NCBI RefSeq assembly: GCF_029945705.1
Contig: NZ_JAQSDC010000038.1
Coordinates: forward strand, 1 to 64,000
Reading direction: 5' to 3'
DNA: 64,000 nt
DNA from: Methylotenera sp.
GTDB taxonomy: Bacteria > Pseudomonadota > Gammaproteobacteria > Burkholderiales > Methylophilaceae
Of this stretch, positions 42,404 to 52,503 are shown one piece after another. The translations under genes and the position numbers were made by a program. Position 1 is the stretch's first letter. Every line of letters begins with the position of its first letter. The notes beneath the pieces were generated by a model that had not been told where the DNA came from, did no database searches, and saw only the letters and a program-made list of their open reading frames with translations.

Positions 42404-44179
42404 ATGGCGTTACAAACTCAAACATTTGATGCGTTAGTGGTAGGTGGCGGTGGTGCAGGTTTACGTGCTTCGCTGCAATTAGCGCAATCTGGCTTAAAAG
42501 TAGCGGTGCTGTCAAAAGTGTTTCCTACGCGTTCCCACACTGTGGCGGCGCAGGGTGGCATTGCCGCCGCGCTTGGCAACGTGGCGGATGATAAATGGTT
42601 ATGGCATATGTACGACACCATCAAAGGGTCAGACTATTTGGGTGACCAAGACGCGATTGAGTTTATGTGTAAAAATGCCGCTGCGGCAATTTATGAGCTT
42701 GAGCATTTTGGCATGCCGTTTGACCGATTAGAAAATGGCAAAATATTTCAAAGGCCGTTTGGTGGCATGACGCAAAACTTTGGTGAGAGTGCCATCTCAC
42801 GGACTTGTGCGGTAGCCGATAGAACAGGCCACGCCATGTTGCATACGCTATATCAGCGCAATATTCAATCGAATACGCAGTTTTTTGTGGAGTGGTTAGC
42901 GCTCGATTTACTAAAGGATGCAGATGGCGACGTATTGGGCGTGTTGGCCCTAGAAATTGAAACAGGCGAGGTGCATTGCATACGCGCTAAAGCCACTATG
43001 CTGGCGACTGGTGGCGCAGGCCGCATATTTAAAGCCAGTACGAACGCGTTCATTAACACTGGCGATGGTTTAGGCATGGCAGCACGCGCCAATATTCCGT
43101 TGCAAGATATGGAGTTCTGGCAATTTCATCCTACAGGGGTGTTGAATGCAGGCGTATTGATTACCGAAGGCGTTCGCGGTGAGGGTGGCTATTTAGTGAA
43201 TAGCGAAGGTGAGCGTTTTATGGAGCGCTACGCACCAAATGCTAAAGACTTGGCAAGCCGTGACGTGGTTTCACGCGCAACGGCCACAGAAATTAAAGAA
43301 GGCCGTGGCGTGGGTAAGAACAAAGATGCAGTGTTCTTAAAATTAGACCATTTAGGCGAAAAACTAATCAACGATAAATTGCCAGGTATCCGTGAAATTG
43401 CTAAAACTTTTGCCAATGTTGACCCAGTGTATGACCCAATTCCTATCGTGCCAACAGTGCACTACATGATGGGTGGTATTCCTACTAATCTGCAAGGACA
43501 GGTAGTCGTGCCCGATGGCAATGGCGGTCAATCAGTAGTGAATGGCTTATATGCAGTGGGCGAGTGTGCTTGCGTTTCAGTGCATGGTGCGAATCGTTTA
43601 GGTTCAAACTCACTGTTAGATTTGGTGGTATTTGGCCGTGCCGCTGGCGACAAAATGGTTGAGGAGGTGAGAAAGGAGAATTTAATACATTCTGCTCACA
43701 AACCACTACCCGCCGACGCATTCGATAAAACGTTGGCAAGATTAAATCGCTTAGACACACAAACGCAAGGTGAGAGCGTGAAAGATGTGGGTGCAGATTT
43801 GCGTGAAGCCATGCAAACGCATTGTGGCGTGTTCCGCTTTCCAGACTTGTTGCAAGCTGGTGTAGTGAAAATCGACCAGATAGCTGAGCGCGCAAAAAAT
43901 ACTGTGATTAAAGATAAAAGCCAAGTATTCAACACCGCCAGAGTTGAGGCATTAGAACTTGATAATTTGGTAGAAGTGGCTTTAGCGACCATGCATGCGG
44001 CAGAGGCGCGCACTGAAAGCCGTGGCGCACATGCACGGGAAGACTTTAGCGAGCGTGATGACAAAAACTGGCTCACACATTCACTCTACTACCGTGAAGG
44101 CCATCGCTTAGCATATAAGCCTGTACGCCTAAAACCGCAAACAGTACAAAGCTTTGAACCTAAAGCACGCGTGTACTAA
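42404..44179 (+). CDS. sdhA: Succinate dehydrogenase flavoprotein subunit
   Basis: '[17 protein letters not shown]', '[15 protein letters not shown]', '[22 protein letters not shown]'; ATG at 42404. Confidence 0.97.
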   Translation: MALQTQTFDALVVGGGGAGLRASLQLAQSGLKVAVLSKVFPTRSHTVAAQGGIAAALGNVADDKWLWHMYDTIKGSDYLGDQDAIEFMCKNAAAAIYELEHFGMPFDRLENGKIFQRPFGGMTQNFGESAISRTCAVADRTGHAMLHTLYQRNIQSNTQFFVEWLALDLLKDADGDVLGVLALEIETGEVHCIRAKATMLATGGAGRIFKASTNAFINTGDGLGMAARANIPLQDMEFWQFHPTGVLNAGVLITEGVRGEGGYLVNSEGERFMERYAPNAKDLASRDVVSRATATEIKEGRGVGKNKDAVFLKLDHLGEKLINDKLPGIREIAKTFANVDPVYDPIPIVPTVHYMMGGIPTNLQGQVVVPDGNGGQSVVNGLYAVGECACVSVHGANRLGSNSLLDLVVFGRAAGDKMVEEVRKENLIHSAHKPLPADAFDKTLARLNRLDTQTQGESVKDVGADLREAMQTHCGVFRFPDLLQAGVVKIDQIAERAKNTVIKDKSQVFNTARVEALELDNLVEVALATMHAAEARTESRGAHAREDFSERDDKNWLTHSLYYREGHRLAYKPVRLKPQTVQSFEPKARVY

Positions 44180-44204
44180 TTGAAATAAAACTAGAGACGA
44201 CAAC

Positions 44205-44945
44205 ATGAAATTCTCAATTTACAGATTTAATCCAGACGTAGACAAAAAGCCTTACATGCAAGACTACGATTTGCAGCTTGAAGACAGCGATCTAATGTTG
44301 TTGGATGCGTTATTGCGCATCAAAGAGTTGGATGATAGTTTGAGTTTGCGTAAGTCATGCCGTGAAGGCGTATGTGGTTCTGACAGCATGAATATCAACG
44401 GTAAAAATGGCTTGGCTTGTATTACTAAGCTATCCGACTTAGAAGAGCCCATCGTTCTTCGTCCGATGCCAGGCTTACCTGTGATTCGCGATTTAGTCGT
44501 CGATATGACGCAGTTTTTCGAAAACTACAATTCGGTTAAACCATACTTGGTGAATAATGACCCACCACCTGAAACGGAGCGCTTACAGTCGCCTGAGGAC
44601 CGCGCCAAGCTTGATGGCTTATATGAATGTATTTTATGCGGAGCATGTACCACCTCTTGCCCATCTTTCTGGTGGAACCCAGATAAGTTTGTCGGGCCAG
44701 CAGGGTTAATGCAAGCCTACCGCTTTATGGTGGATAGCCGTGATCAGGCGCTGGATGAACGTTTGGAGAATTTGGAAGAGCCGGATCGATTATACCGTTG
44801 CCACAATATTATGAATTGCGTGGAAGTTTGTCCTAAGAAACTCAACCCCAATGCCGCTATTGCAAAAATCAAAGACCTTAAATTTGAGCAGGCGCGTGAG
44901 CACAAAAACAAAGCGAAAAAACACATCGAAATTAAGTCTGTTTAG
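44205..44945 (+). CDS. sdhB: Succinate dehydrogenase iron-sulfur subunit
   Basis: 'SCREGVCGSDSMNINGKNGLAC', 'CILCGACTTSCPSFWW', 'CHNIMNCVEVCPK'. Confidence 0.97.
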   Translation: MKFSIYRFNPDVDKKPYMQDYDLQLEDSDLMLLDALLRIKELDDSLSLRKSCREGVCGSDSMNINGKNGLACITKLSDLEEPIVLRPMPGLPVIRDLVVDMTQFFENYNSVKPYLVNNDPPPETERLQSPEDRAKLDGLYECILCGACTTSCPSFWWNPDKFVGPAGLMQAYRFMVDSRDQALDERLENLEEPDRLYRCHNIMNCVEVCPKKLNPNAAIAKIKDLKFEQAREHKNKAKKHIEIKSV

Positions 44946-44959
44946 CGATTTAAGGGGTT

Positions 44960-45286
44960 ATGGAAATGTTTTTAAGTGAACTCCAGAAAGATAACAAGCC
45001 AGATCAAAAAAATATGACCGATGAAGAAGTGCGACGCCTAAGCTGGCGTTGTCGCCGAGGCTTGTTAGAACTAGATATTGTATTGCAGCGCTTTTCTGAA
45101 AAGCATCTTGCAACGCTCACTCAATCAGAGTTATTGGCGTTTGATAGCTTGCTAGATTTACCTGATAACGAGTTTTTAGATGTGGTGACATCAAGAATAA
45201 AGTTTGCAGAGGTAGAGGCATTGAGAAGCAGGCCATTGGATGCAGGTTCTATGAAGACAGTACTGACCAAATTAAGTGGTCATTAA
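44960..45286 (+). CDS. sdhE: FAD assembly factor SdhE
   Basis: 'RRLSWRCRRGLLELDIVLQRF' SdhE motif (RGxxE). Confidence 0.9.
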   Translation: MEMFLSELQKDNKPDQKNMTDEEVRRLSWRCRRGLLELDIVLQRFSEKHLATLTQSELLAFDSLLDLPDNEFLDVVTSRIKFAEVEALRSRPLDAGSMKTVLTKLSGH

Positions 45287-45328
45287 CGAAATTAGTTAAG
45301 AATAATTAAAATTATTGAAAGATTTAGC

Positions 45329-46456
45329 ATGAATAGCCCTGGAAAAATAAAGTGTTATACCAATAGCAATATGCTGGGTGAGAATTGGCCTGGCATACAG
45401 CTTTACTATCCACCTGTTAAGTATTCGCCAGCGCAGGGCATTTACGAAGATGTCACACAAGCAGCGGCACGCATGAAAAAGCATGCGCATCACACCAATG
45501 CCCATACTTTAATTTTTGACTTGGAAGACGGTTGTCGTCAAAAAGAAATGAGTCGTGATTTACTGCGCCAAGAGTTGCCAGAGCTGCGTAAAGTTAACCC
45601 GAGCGTCACCATTGCCATTCGCTCAAACTCATTCCGTACCGATGAATATGAGTTAGATATGCAACTCGTTAGCGATATGTCTGATTGTATTGATGTGGTG
45701 ATGCTTGCCAAGGCTGGTGAAGCCTATGGCGCCGCCGAGGTGCGCGATTTATCTAGCTTGTTACTTGAGTTAAATCCGAATATTACTATTCAGCCAATTA
45801 TTGAGCATCCTAAATCACTTAAAATAGCACCAGAGTTAATGCAATACAGCACAGTGAAGCATGTCGTGTTTGGTATTCATGACTTTTCAAAAGCGATGGG
45901 CATACACATCACGCCTGAACACTGGATTGAAGAGTTACAGTTTTATATGAATCAACTCATGTTTGAAGCGCGTATTGCGGGTAAGGGCGTGATTGGTGGT
46001 GTTGAAACATTAATTGGCGCGAATATTATGCCTGAAAAATTTATTGAACCACACGATGTACGCCGCTGGCTAGATTTGCATGGCGATTATGAGTCACGCA
46101 TTGTTTATAAACATGCCTGCCAAGAGGCCGCGATGGGTTTAACGGGTAAACAGGTAATACACCCAGGCCACATACATTTATGCAAAACGGCGTATACCCC
46201 TTCACCCACTGAAGTAAACCAAAAAGTACGCATCTTGAAAGCGGCAATTGAGGCAGATGCCTTACATGGCGGCGCGATTAAGTTTGAAGGCGAAATGCTG
46301 GATCCACCAATGTTTGGTAAAGCACTGCAAACTCTGCTGAGAGCCCATGCTTTACGCGCGTTAAACCAAGATGATATGGACTTTGCCTTGCAAGTGCTGG
46401 AATTATTACCAGCTCAAGTGATTCGTCAAAACTGGCCGTATGGCGTGTTGCTATAA
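45329..46456 (+). CDS. CitE-like CoA ester lyase (third paralogue in the cluster)
   Basis: 'TLIFDLEDGCRQKEMSRDLLRQEL', 'TIQPIIEHPKSLKIAPELMQYSTVKHVVFGIHDFSKAMG', 'GKQVIHPGHIHLC'. Confidence 0.82.
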   Translation: MNSPGKIKCYTNSNMLGENWPGIQLYYPPVKYSPAQGIYEDVTQAAARMKKHAHHTNAHTLIFDLEDGCRQKEMSRDLLRQELPELRKVNPSVTIAIRSNSFRTDEYELDMQLVSDMSDCIDVVMLAKAGEAYGAAEVRDLSSLLLELNPNITIQPIIEHPKSLKIAPELMQYSTVKHVVFGIHDFSKAMGIHITPEHWIEELQFYMNQLMFEARIAGKGVIGGVETLIGANIMPEKFIEPHDVRRWLDLHGDYESRIVYKHACQEAAMGLTGKQVIHPGHIHLCKTAYTPSPTEVNQKVRILKAAIEADALHGGAIKFEGEMLDPPMFGKALQTLLRAHALRALNQDDMDFALQVLELLPAQVIRQNWPYGVLL

Positions 46457-46512
46457 ATTCAATCAATCATGCTGCTGTCATTTAACAAAATGAAATTCAA
46501 GAGAGTCTGAAA

Positions 46513-48144
46513 ATGCAAAAGTTAGAACAATTTCCTGAGTGGGAGTGGAACGTTCCAAAACACTTTAATATCGGCGCGGCATGTACTGATAAGCACTTGA
46601 ATACGCCAGCGGCATCATTGATTGCGATGATTGTTGAGGATGACGCTCAAGGCACTTCACAAATCACCTTTGAGCAATTAGCGAAACGTACTGATCAATT
46701 TGCTCAGTTACTCAGAAATTTGAATGTGGGTGCGGGTGAGCGCGTGTTGATTCGCTTACCTAACTGTTTGGATTATCCAACGGCGTTTTTAGGCGCGATG
46801 AAGCGCGGTGCGATTTCAGTGCCAACTTCAACCCTACTCACTGCTGAAGAAGTGGCTTATTTGGCAAAAGACTCAACAGCAACAGTGCTCGTTACAGATA
46901 AAGCTGCCTGGCCTTCATTGCAAGATCATTTAACAGGTTTGCCAAATTTAAAACATGTGTTTTTGTCAGGCATTGGCGAAGTAGCGCCACATGCAAGCTT
47001 AAATGTTTGCGATTTAGACGCGCAACTTTCTGCAATTCAGACGTGTGAACCAGCACATTTAACAGCTTCTGATGACCCCGCCTATTTGGTGTACACCTCA
47101 GGAACAACAGGTTATCCAAAAGGCGTGCTACATGCGCACCGCGCGTTGATTGGCCGCGAACCAGCCTCTAAATACTGGTTTAATTTTGATGCAAACTCGC
47201 AAGACCGTATCATGCACTCAGGCAAGTTCAATTGGACTTATGTGTTAGGTTCAGGCTTGATGGATCCGCTCTATTTGGGCAAAACCGTCATTGTGCATGA
47301 AGGCAAAAATGACGCTGATTTATGGACACGCTTGATTGCTAAACATTCAGCGACGATTTTTGTGGGCGTGCCAACCATTTATCGCCAAATCATTCAGAAA
47401 TCTACAGCTAAGCAAGTAGATGTAACAAGTTTGCGCCACTGCATGAGCGCGGGTGAGCATCTATCTGATGAAGTTTTGCAACAATGGCGCGAACGCTTTG
47501 GTGCGGATATTTACGAAGCAGTTGGCATGAGCGAATTTTCATACTACTTAAGCCAAAGCATATTCCGCCCGATACGTGCAGGTTCTGCAGGCTTTCCGCA
47601 GCCAGGACATGCCATTAAATTGCTGAATCCTGAAACCTTAGAAGAGGTTCCGCAAGGCGAAGAGGGCATGATTAGCGTGCTAGATAGCGACCCAGGCTTG
47701 TTCTTGCGTTACTGGAATTTAGACGAAGAAACAGCCAAATACAAACATGATGGTTGGTTCTTCTCTGGCGACTATGCCCGTTATGATGAAGATGGCTATA
47801 TCTGGTTCTTAGGTCGTAAAGACGACATTATTAAAAGCTTTGGTTATCGTGTTTCACCTTACGAGATAGAACGCGTGTATAAAGGCCACCCCGATGTAGC
47901 AGATTGCGCAGCGATAGGCGAAGAATTAGAAAAAGATAAATTGCTAGTGGTGATTTACGTGATTTTAAAACCAGAAGCCAGCGCTAACCCAGATGATTTA
48001 TTGGCTTTTGGTAAGCAACATTTGGCCGCCTACAAAGCGCCCAAAACAGTGTACTTTGCACAGGATTTTCCACGCACTAAAAATGGTAAAATTTTGCGTA
48101 AAGATATTCAGCCAAGCATGGCGGTTGCTAAGAGTTCACGCTAG
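46513..48144 (+). CDS. AMP-dependent acyl-CoA synthetase/ligase
   Basis: 'LVYTSGTTGYPKGVLHAHRA', 'GWFFSGDYARYDEDGYIWFLGRKDDIIKSFGYRVSPYEIE', 'PRTKNGKILRKDI'. Confidence 0.93.
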   Translation: MQKLEQFPEWEWNVPKHFNIGAACTDKHLNTPAASLIAMIVEDDAQGTSQITFEQLAKRTDQFAQLLRNLNVGAGERVLIRLPNCLDYPTAFLGAMKRGAISVPTSTLLTAEEVAYLAKDSTATVLVTDKAAWPSLQDHLTGLPNLKHVFLSGIGEVAPHASLNVCDLDAQLSAIQTCEPAHLTASDDPAYLVYTSGTTGYPKGVLHAHRALIGREPASKYWFNFDANSQDRIMHSGKFNWTYVLGSGLMDPLYLGKTVIVHEGKNDADLWTRLIAKHSATIFVGVPTIYRQIIQKSTAKQVDVTSLRHCMSAGEHLSDEVLQQWRERFGADIYEAVGMSEFSYYLSQSIFRPIRAGSAGFPQPGHAIKLLNPETLEEVPQGEEGMISVLDSDPGLFLRYWNLDEETAKYKHDGWFFSGDYARYDEDGYIWFLGRKDDIIKSFGYRVSPYEIERVYKGHPDVADCAAIGEELEKDKLLVVIYVILKPEASANPDDLLAFGKQHLAAYKAPKTVYFAQDFPRTKNGKILRKDIQPSMAVAKSSR

Positions 48145-48175
48145 ATTATTCTGACATGGGCACAGCTATCAATAA

Positions 48176-48202
48176 CCGTTCGCTCTGAGCTTTGTCGAAG
48201 AG
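48176..48202. repeat. Intergenic repeat-like sequence CCGTTCGCTCTGAGCTTTGTCGAAGAG
   Basis: Resembles the widespread CGTTCGCCCTGAGCCTGTCGAAGGG intergenic palindromic repeat; recognised from memory, not searched. Confidence 0.5.
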
Positions 48203-48246
48203 TATTTATAGTGAATTTAGCACAACATTATTTGACCACCTCTGGA

Positions 48247-48327
48247 AGCCGCCTAGAATGCGGCTCCCAGCCCGATTATTTTTGCTCGGGAGTTTTATGA
48301 GGATGCCGTGTGGGTTACAAGTAACCC
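48247..48327. repeat. Cluster of three short hairpins, possible transposon/REP scar
   Basis: AGCCGC-CTAGAAT-GCGGCT (48247-48265), CCCGA-N10-TCGGG (48271-48290), GGGTTAC-AA-GTAACCC (48312-48327); followed by AATGGAGTCTGACC. Confidence 0.5.
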
Positions 48328-48416
48328 CTACTTGGTTCTATCAATGGAGTCTGACCTTATTGATTCCTATGATTTATTGTTGTAAGTCTGACAGTTGCAA
48401 GGAAAGAATAATACAA

Positions 48417-50734
48417 ATGAAATTAAAACTATTCGCTTTGCTGCTTAGCTTAGTAAGTTTGTCTACGAATTGCTATGCTGATAATTACACTGATGAGTTT
48501 TGTGTCGTGCCAATAAAAAATGTACCTTCATACGACGATAGCTTATTTACTTCTCGTTTAGTTGAAGATAGATGGCAGCTATCAGGTATTGAACAGCCAC
48601 TTTATGTCAATAGTTTGAATCAACAAGCAACTTATTTTGGCACTTGGACAATCAATAAAGATCGTGAGTTTGTACCATATAACCACCCTGCACCTACTCA
48701 CCCATGGGATGAATATATTGAAGAGCCTTGGAGCGGCAGAGTTGTGTTCAATCGAAATGCTGCTAAGAAGCAACTATTAGCATTAGAGCAGGGACAAACA
48801 TTGTTTAAGGCACTTGATCAGAGCAAACTCAAAGGTCGAACTTTTTTTAAAAGCCTTGCTACGCTATCTATCGCTCAAGAAACCATTGTTTTCACACAAG
48901 CTGGCATACCTTATCAAGTAGGAAAAGACTCATTAAAACCATGGCCAACATATCAAAAAATTAGGCAACAGGGTGTTAGCTTTAAAAAATTAGGTTATGG
49001 TGGTCGAGAGCCTATCTATGATGCACCAGCACTTGGTGGCTTTATTGTTGCCAGTGATACCAGTGAGTTATTTTTATATAGTGATAACAAGCTTGAAAAA
49101 ATCAAAATTGGCACAAAAGACGGAATCCAAAAAGCAGTTAATTTGATCGATCAGAAAATGTTTGTATTTGTCACTTCTGATGAGTTAATTCATGTCGTAC
49201 AACGTTCTGATGAGGGGCAGATTAACGTTAGAAGTTATACTCTTAGTGTAAAGTCAGGCTATATATACTTAAAAAATATAGGACAATTCATTTGGTATGA
49301 TGCCTCCATATCACGCTGGGTAAGATTAACCCGTAAAGGCTTTGAACCTATCCCTATTCAAAGCGATGTATCCATACCTCAGTCAGCTACCATCACAGAA
49401 ATGCCACATTTGAATATGGCTTTGTTAGATACACGCAATGCAATATTTCAATATGATGGTATTAAATTCATCAAGATATTGACCTATCCTAATCCCCAGC
49501 AGTATTACAGTAAAGTATTTCCGTTACCATCAATCGAAAAAGCTCTATTGCTAACGCATGATAATCGGTTGTATTCTTTTGATAAAAACAAGCCTCTTAC
49601 CGAAGTTAAAACGACAGTAGATTTATCGAGTTTTCAAACATCTATTATTGATTGGCCTAATGCTAAATCAGCTTTGCTTCTAAATGACTCTGGGATTTAT
49701 ACGGTTGATAAAAACCTAGCTACCAAAAGGATTCATGGCGGCGATACGTTTACGAGTAATTTTTCAAATGCAGAGCATATTGGTCACAATAATGTTACTG
49801 GTGAACTCTATTTGAGCAATAGGCGGGGTTTCTTTGCGGTGGTTGATAAGAAGGTATCGGGTCATGCTGTCTGTGATTATTACGATGTAATGAACTCTAA
49901 AATACCCAAAGTTCAACTCTGTATTAATCCCATTAAACAATCAAAAATAAAGGATATAGGCCTATTACTTAGTGAAGGCAAACCCTCGTCGAATGGAGAC
50001 GGAGTCTTTTTTGATGCTGTAAAAGGTGTTCACTACGTAGACCAGAGTAATACCATCCTCAATATTGATCCACAGAATGATGGTTCACAGGCATCTGATG
50101 AGGGTTTTGTGCCGATATGGTGGATGACAGGGGCTAAAATTCACATTGAATGGGATGAACTTAAAAGAATTTTTAATAAGCCATCCAAACCTTCAGAGCT
50201 AGAGAGGATAAAACTGTTTGATGGTCAATTTGAAGCTTCTAAAAAAATATTGACCGCATCTATCTTTGATGTAAATGACAAAACAACAGTAGTGGCTACA
50301 ACTGATGGTGCATATATAAAAAAACCACGGGCGCCCCTCAAAAGCTTGCTGGCGATAATCTAGTTCTTAATTATAACGACAGGGGCACTCAAATACTGGC
50401 CAGACATCCAAACGGTGATGATGTTGTTTTGGGCAATGGTATAGGTTTGTTTTTTATTGATGTGCAAAAAAGAACGATCAAACTGATCACAGATGACGCC
50501 TATGAATTAATGGGTTCAATATTTCGTATTCAAAATATCGATAAGTCTAAAAAGTTATTGATTACAGCTTCAAATGGAGACTTCTTAATAGATGAAAACA
50601 ATCATGTTGCCAAAATAACTAATATTGCAGGATTCAAAACAGTTAATGTGTATCTTGGTGGAACAAAAATTTTTGCTACCAAGAAAACTGATAAAGATGA
50701 GCAAATATACGAGTTGAAATTAAATTGTAAGTAA
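48417..50734 (+). pseudogene. Secreted protein of unknown function, split by a frameshift at A7 (50318-50324)
   Basis: Signal peptide MKLKLFALLLSLVSLSTNCYA at ATG 48417 with GGAAAG RBS. Frame 0 stops at 50363; the -1 frame is open from the A7 tract through ORF 50429-50734. Confidence 0.7.
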
Positions 50735-50748
50735 ATGCGGCGGATTAA

Positions 50749-50820
50749 ACTACGAAGTGCGACACCCTGATTATTAAAGAATACCTCATTTGGGGTTAAC
50801 CAGCCAAGGCACTTTCTATA
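50749..50820 (-). mobile_element. IS30-family transposase C-terminal remnant
   Basis: Minus-strand translation YRKCLGWLTPNEVFFNNQGVALRS matches the typical IS30-family C-terminus (RPRKxLGxxTPNEVF). Confidence 0.68.
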
Positions 50821-50899
50821 GAGCAAATGTAGTCTCCATTGATTTTCACCCCACTGGTTCAAATTAAGCAACTAAAACACAGATAAAACAAAGAAATTT

Positions 50900-52429
50900 A
50901 TGACCACCATTAAACAAACTGACTTCATTCAAAGCATTAAAGATGCCTTGCAATATATTTCTTATTATCACCCTGTAGATTATATTCAGGCCTTGGGCCG
51001 CGCTTACGAGGCAGAGCAATCACCCGCGGCTAAAGATGCTATTGCGCAGATTTTAACTAACTCTCGTATGTGTGCGGAAGGTAAGCGCCCACTTTGCCAA
51101 GATACTGGCATTGTTGTTGCTTTCGTTAAAGTAGGCATGAACGTGCAGTGGGATGCAACGCTTGATGTTGAGCAAATGGTGAACGAAGGTGTGCACCGTG
51201 CATATATGTTGCCAGAGAATAAATTGCGCGCTTCTATTGTGAGGGACCCCGCTGGAAAGCGCGCCAATACTAAGGATAATACGCCAGCTGTGGTGCATGT
51301 TTCATTGGTTGCTGGTGATAAAGTTGATGTGCAAATTGCAGCAAAAGGTGGCGGTTCTGAGAACAAAGCTAAGTTGGCAATGCTCAACCCGAATGACAGT
51401 ATTGTGGATTGGATTTTGGAAGTTGTGCCCCAAATGGGTGCAGGCTGGTGTCCACCGGGCATGTTAGGCATCGGAATCGGCGGTAGCGCAGAAAAGGCCA
51501 TGTTGTTAGCGAAAGAATCTTTGATGGCGCCGATTGATATGCACGAACTTAAAGCTAGTGGTGCTAAAAACAGAATTGAGGAATTGCGCTTAGAGATTTT
51601 TGAAAAAGTGAATAATTTAGGCATAGGAGCGCAAGGTTTAGGTGGTTTAGCAACAGTATTGGATGTGAAGATTTTAGATTACCCAACGCACGCGGCTAGC
51701 TTGCCAGTGGCGATTATTCCAAACTGTGCAGCTACACGCCATGTGCATTTTGAGTTGGATGGTAGTGGTGCAGCAGAGTTGGAAGTGCCTAATTTAAACG
51801 ACTGGCCAAATGTGCATTGGGCACCAAGTGAAGCATCGTTAAGAGTAGATTTAGACGCAATAACCCAAGCCGATATTCAGACTTGGAAGCCAGGTCAGAC
51901 TTTGTTGTTAAACGGAAAATTGCTTACAGGCAGAGATGCTGCGCATAAGCGCATTGCCACGATGTTAGCTAACGGTGAGAAATTGCCAGTAGATTTTAAA
52001 AACCGTTTTATTTATTACGTCGGCCCTGTAGATGCAGTGCGTGATGAAGCCGTTGGACCAGCAGGCCCAACCACGGCAACGCGTATGGATGGTTTTACAG
52101 AAATGATGCTTAATGAAGTTGGTTTGCTGGGGATGGTGGGTAAAGCTGAGCGTGGCGATGAAACAATTGCGTCAATCGCCAAATATAAATCAGTGTATTT
52201 GACAGCTGTAGGCGGCGCGGCTTATTTGGTGAGCAAGGCCATTAAAAAAGCCGAAGTGCTGGCGTTTGCAGATTTGGGTATGGAAGCGATTTATGAGTTC
52301 ACGGTGCAAGATATGCCGGTGACGGTGGCCGTGGATAGCCAAGGTAATTCAGTACACACCACTGGCCCTGCTGAGTGGAAAGAAAAGATTGCGCAGCATA
52401 AAACGATAGAAATTCACTCTGTGCCTTAA
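50900..52429 (+). CDS. fumA: Class I fumarate hydratase (4Fe-4S type)
   Basis: 'RPLCQDTGIVVAFVKVGMNV', 'AAKGGGSENKAKLAMLNPNDS', 'GWCPPGMLGIGIGG', 'YYVGPVDAVRDEAVGPAGPTTATRMD'. Confidence 0.95.
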   Translation: MTTIKQTDFIQSIKDALQYISYYHPVDYIQALGRAYEAEQSPAAKDAIAQILTNSRMCAEGKRPLCQDTGIVVAFVKVGMNVQWDATLDVEQMVNEGVHRAYMLPENKLRASIVRDPAGKRANTKDNTPAVVHVSLVAGDKVDVQIAAKGGGSENKAKLAMLNPNDSIVDWILEVVPQMGAGWCPPGMLGIGIGGSAEKAMLLAKESLMAPIDMHELKASGAKNRIEELRLEIFEKVNNLGIGAQGLGGLATVLDVKILDYPTHAASLPVAIIPNCAATRHVHFELDGSGAAELEVPNLNDWPNVHWAPSEASLRVDLDAITQADIQTWKPGQTLLLNGKLLTGRDAAHKRIATMLANGEKLPVDFKNRFIYYVGPVDAVRDEAVGPAGPTTATRMDGFTEMMLNEVGLLGMVGKAERGDETIASIAKYKSVYLTAVGGAAYLVSKAIKKAEVLAFADLGMEAIYEFTVQDMPVTVAVDSQGNSVHTTGPAEWKEKIAQHKTIEIHSVP

Positions 52430-52503
52430 GTCACATGTGTAGTGCACTATTTGCGTTAAACTCTGTCAAAATTGATGATAAATACTCAGAGAGCGCACAT
52501 AAA

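Noticed and set aside
43485-43895. 136-aa antisense ORF inside sdhA
   Set aside because: Overlaps a strongly conserved flavoprotein coding region; no independent evidence.
48192-48416. N-terminal 75-codon extension of the split secreted protein
   Set aside because: The segment consists of hairpins and repeat-like DNA; a signal peptide and RBS support a start at 48417.
50602-50871. 89-aa minus-strand ORF as an intact gene
   Set aside because: Only the 50749-50820 part resembles a known protein (IS30 transposase tail); the rest is antisense to the split gene's C-terminus, so it is a remnant.
51004-51624. 206-aa minus-strand ORF inside fumA
   Set aside because: Fully antisense to an unambiguous class I fumarase; no recognisable domain.
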